Source: Methylobacterium sp.
GTDB taxonomy: Bacteria; Pseudomonadota; Alphaproteobacteria; Rhizobiales; Beijerinckiaceae
NCBI GenBank assembly: GCA_020252865.1
Contig: JADCCH010000029.1
Location: forward strand, 1-7,390
Reading direction: 5' to 3'
Length of the DNA: 7,390 nt
Shown in pieces: positions 5,630 to 7,390 of the stretch. The number at the start of each line of letters is the position of its first letter. Within the stretch, counting starts at the first letter, position 1. The notes beneath the pieces were generated by a model. It did not search any database and was not told the DNA's origin. It saw only the letters and a list, made by a program, of their open reading frames with translations. The position numbers were made by a program, and so were the translations under genes.

Positions 5630-5989
5630 TCAACCGCTGAAGGCCAGCCCCGCGCCGATCAGCACGACCTCCCCCGCGATGACGCCCGCGAGAATCGAGC
5701 GCCGCGCAAGATAGAAGCCGGCAACGCCCGCCACGAGTGATCCCACGCGCCAGAACAGCGGAATGGTCGCCAGCGCGCCGGTCGGTGTGAGGATAAGCTT
5801 CGCCACCACCCCCGCCAGCAGCGCGCTTGCCACCGCGCGCACCCAGACCAGGATCTCCGAATCCTCATTGATGCCGCGGCCGAGGAACACCGCGAGCCAG
5901 CGCCAGATCTCGCTCGGCAGGAAGCCGAAGAGGACCACCACGAGATAGGGCCAGAGCCCGCCCGTCGCATGTTCCAGCCAGGCGATCAT
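5630..5989 (-). CDS. AzlD-family small membrane protein (amino acid export partner)
   Basis: A 119-residue integral membrane protein of the AzlD family, the small partner of AzlC in exporters of branched-chain amino acids and analogues in several bacteria. Four hydrophobic segments are visible, roughly at residues 11-24, 46-67, 74-94 and 98-117. The block FGFLPSEIWRWLAVFLGRGI (21-40) is the family signature region, and charged residues lie in short loops. Its ATG overlaps the AzlC-family stop by 4 bp (ATGA), and an AAGGCGG lies upstream inside the azlC-like gene, so the two are almost certainly translated together. The substrate is not indicated by the sequence. It ends the minus-strand operon and converges on the HIT gene. 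Confidence 0.88.
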   Translation of the reverse strand: MIAWLEHATGGLWPYLVVVLFGFLPSEIWRWLAVFLGRGINEDSEILVWVRAVASALLAGVVAKLILTPTGALATIPLFWRVGSLVAGVAGFYLARRSILAGVIAGEVVLIGAGLAFSG

Positions 5990-6741
5990 GGCACATCCGC
6001 CTTCTCGCGGCGGGCCTTCAGGAAGCGGTGGATGAGATAGGCCATCGTGCCGCCGACGAGGCCCTCGACCAGCAGATCGAGCCCGGCCGGCACGATGGCA
6101 ATGGCCAGCGGCGCCAGCCCGATTCCGAACCCCAGCGCCAGCCAATCCACCGGCTGTTTCGCGGCCGCAACCATGTTGACCAGGAAGAACAGCGGCGAGG
6201 TGAGCAGCAGGCCGGCCGCGAGCGCCGCCGGCAGTTGCCCAATGAGGTAATAGCCCGCGCCGGTCGCGATGGCGGCTGCAATCAGCACCGTGTTCGCAAA
6301 GCCGAAAAAGTAGGGAATGCGCCGCTCCGGTGCCATATCCGGCATCACCCGCATGGAATGCACCCAGGAGGTGATCGCGACGTAGTGCGAGGCCAGCAGC
6401 AACACCCATAACGGCGTGCCGGGCCGCCGCATCAGCGGCAGCAAGGCGATGGTCATCGGCAGGAATCGCACGGAGGAAAGCGACACGGCCACCGCCACGG
6501 CGGGCAAGGCTGCCCCCGAGGCGATTGTGCCGAACAGCACCATCTGGCCGGGCGCAGCCCAGATCAGGATGGTCGAAAGCACTCCCGCCCCCATGGGATA
6601 GCCGATATCCCGCGCAAGCCCCCCGACACCCACCAGGGAGGCCATCAGCATGAGCGCCGGCAGGCCTGCAGCATCGCGAATGCCTTCGCGCAAGGCGGAC
6701 CAGGTGACGGACGGGGAATCAGAGGCAGGGTCGGCGGGCAT
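5986..6741 (-). CDS. AzlC-family membrane protein (branched-chain amino acid exporter large subunit)
   Basis: A 251-residue inner-membrane protein of the AzlC family. It is often labelled an ABC transporter permease, although no ATPase gene is associated and the family works with AzlD. After a hydrophilic N-terminus (1-20) come hydrophobic segments at about 27-45, 50-75, 78-104, 111-124, 146-169, 170-192 and 199-238. Family-like stretches are REGIRDAAGLPALMLMASLVGVGGLARDIG, the WAAPGQMVLFG region (61-71) and SSVRFLPMTIALLPLMR. The C-terminus ends in a basic tail (HRFLKARREKADVP). The ATG at 6741 lies inside a perfect 19-bp palindrome and has only a weak ribosome site. The next in-frame ATG is at codon 31 and would remove the first membrane segment, so 6741 is the better start. 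It lies 46 bp after the stop of the hydrolase gene on the same strand. Confidence 0.9.
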   Translation of the reverse strand: MPADPASDSPSVTWSALREGIRDAAGLPALMLMASLVGVGGLARDIGYPMGAGVLSTILIWAAPGQMVLFGTIASGAALPAVAVAVSLSSVRFLPMTIALLPLMRRPGTPLWVLLLASHYVAITSWVHSMRVMPDMAPERRIPYFFGFANTVLIAAAIATGAGYYLIGQLPAALAAGLLLTSPLFFLVNMVAAAKQPVDWLALGFGIGLAPLAIAIVPAGLDLLVEGLVGGTMAYLIHRFLKARREKADVP

Positions 6742-6757
6742 GGATCAGTGATCCATG
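6739..6757. promoter_or_regulatory. Perfect palindrome containing the azlC-like start codon
   Basis: CATGGATCA (6739-6747), a central G (6748) and TGATCCATG (6749-6757) form a perfect inverted repeat with 9-bp arms. In the minus-strand transcript this folds into a hairpin of at least 8 bp with a 3-nt loop, and the start AUG (6741-6739) ends its 3' arm. The 5' arm contains another ATG (6756) reading ATG GAT CAC TGA, a Met-Asp-His mini-ORF in frame with azlC that ends 3 nt before the azlC start. It could be a translation-control hairpin or the operator of a dimeric regulator. Function is inference; the symmetry is seen directly. Confidence 0.5.
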
Positions 6758-6787
6758 GATAACCCCGCCGGCTTCAAAAGGTCGAGA

Positions 6788-7390
6788 CTATTTCGCGAGG
6801 AAATCGCGGATCGCCCCTTCCGCCTGCTTGATGTTGAGTACGCCATCGAGATGGCCGCGATCACCCTGCAACTGCACCTGCTGCACGGAGAGCCCGGCAT
6901 CCTTCAGGCGCTTTGCCGTATCATCCACGCCCGCGCCGGGAAAAACGAGGTCCTTCGGCGAATGAATGAGCAAAACGGGCGCCTTGATCTTCTTCACGCC
7001 CTCATCGAGCGTGCCGCCGCCCGCGACGAAAAGCTGGTTCGCCTTCACGAGATAGAGGAAGTGGTTCGCATCCGAAACCTTCGCGCGCGCCGCACCGGCA
7101 TTGTCGAGTGTCGTCTCGATCAGGAAGCGCTTGTCGAAGCCGGAAGCGGGGTTTTCGCCCTCCTTCGCCCATTTGCGGCCGAAGGTCTTGTTGGCCCAAT
7201 CTGCATGGTTGGCGTGGAGAGTCACGATCTTCAGAGCCTGCGCGAGGCCATCATTCGGCGGAGTCCTGCCGTAGTAATCGCCCTTGTTCCAGTTCGGATC
7301 GAGCCGGATCGGCGAGGCCCAGATGTCGAGCCAGGCGATGAGGTTCGCATCGGCCTCGCCGAAGGCAATGACCGGCATGGCCCTCGCCAC
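6788..7390 (-). CDS. MetX-like alpha/beta-fold hydrolase, C-terminal part (5' end outside window)
   Basis: The C-terminal 200 residues of an alpha/beta hydrolase resembling homoserine O-acetyltransferase (MetX) and related putative esterases. MetX-like stretches are SPIRLDPNWNKGDYYG (26-41 of the visible part), PPNDGLAQALKIVTLHA (44-60) and the C-terminal PVLLIHSPKDLVFP (138-151) with the probable catalytic Asp D147. Catalytic His H180 follows in GDRGHLDG (177-184). The nucleophile serine and oxyanion region would lie upstream of the window and cannot be checked. The first visible codon is GTG in mid-domain and is not the start. The unusual loop content (KTFGRKWAKEGENP) suggests a MetX-like esterase rather than a true methionine-pathway enzyme; this is a judgement from pattern only. 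It is the first visible gene of an operon with the AzlC and AzlD genes. Confidence 0.85.
   Translation of the reverse strand: MARAMPVIAFGEADANLIAWLDIWASPIRLDPNWNKGDYYGRTPPNDGLAQALKIVTLHANHADWANKTFGRKWAKEGENPASGFDKRFLIETTLDNAGAARAKVSDANHFLYLVKANQLFVAGGGTLDEGVKKIKAPVLLIHSPKDLVFPGAGVDDTAKRLKDAGLSVQQVQLQGDRGHLDGVLNIKQAEGAIRDFLAK

Overview
The window looks like ordinary chromosome of a GC-rich alphaproteobacterium, most likely of the order Hyphomicrobiales (Rhizobiales). The evidence is the divK-pleD pair next to a DUF3572 gene, an EipB (DUF1849) periplasmic protein, a COG3146-type N-acyltransferase and Alphaproteobacteria-type AzlC/AzlD proteins. I do not assign a genus. I see no IS element, phage gene, CRISPR array, tRNA or rRNA.

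Layout. (1) 1-863, minus strand: divK followed by the 5' part of pleD, the receiver proteins of the cell-cycle and polar-development pathway. pleD runs off the left edge. (2) 864-1043: a divergent control region with a G9 run, a small hairpin, a GANTC site and a near-CtrA sequence. (3) 1044-1313, plus strand: a small DUF3572 protein, convergent with (4) 1318-2211, minus strand: an EipB-like secreted envelope protein. Only 4 bp separate their stop codons. (5) 2212-2370: a divergent promoter region. (6) 2371-4975, plus strand: a probable three-gene operon of a RidA-family protein, a glycerophosphodiester phosphodiesterase and a COG3146 N-acyltransferase. The last carries an unusual acidic, partly repeated insertion near its N-terminus. 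(7) 4976-5166: a 191-bp gap with two GC-rich hairpins. (8) 5167-5595, plus strand: a HIT-family nucleotide-binding protein. (9) 5630-7390, minus strand: a probable operon of a MetX-like alpha/beta hydrolase (5' end outside the window), an AzlC-family and an AzlD-family membrane protein.

How the genes relate. DivK and PleD act in the same phosphorelay and are probably co-transcribed. AzlC and AzlD normally form a two-part exporter for branched-chain or related amino acids, and their 4-bp overlap fits coupled production in a fixed ratio. The RidA-GDPD pair also overlaps by 4 bp. No obvious shared pathway links RidA (reactive enamine/imine clearance), GDPD (phospholipid head-group salvage) and the acyltransferase.

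I found no convincing undescribed multi-gene system. The signals most worth a second look are small: a perfect 19-bp palindrome that contains the azlC start codon and a three-codon mini-ORF, the acidic repeat insertion in the acyltransferase, and the G-run/hairpin and CtrA-like elements upstream of divK.
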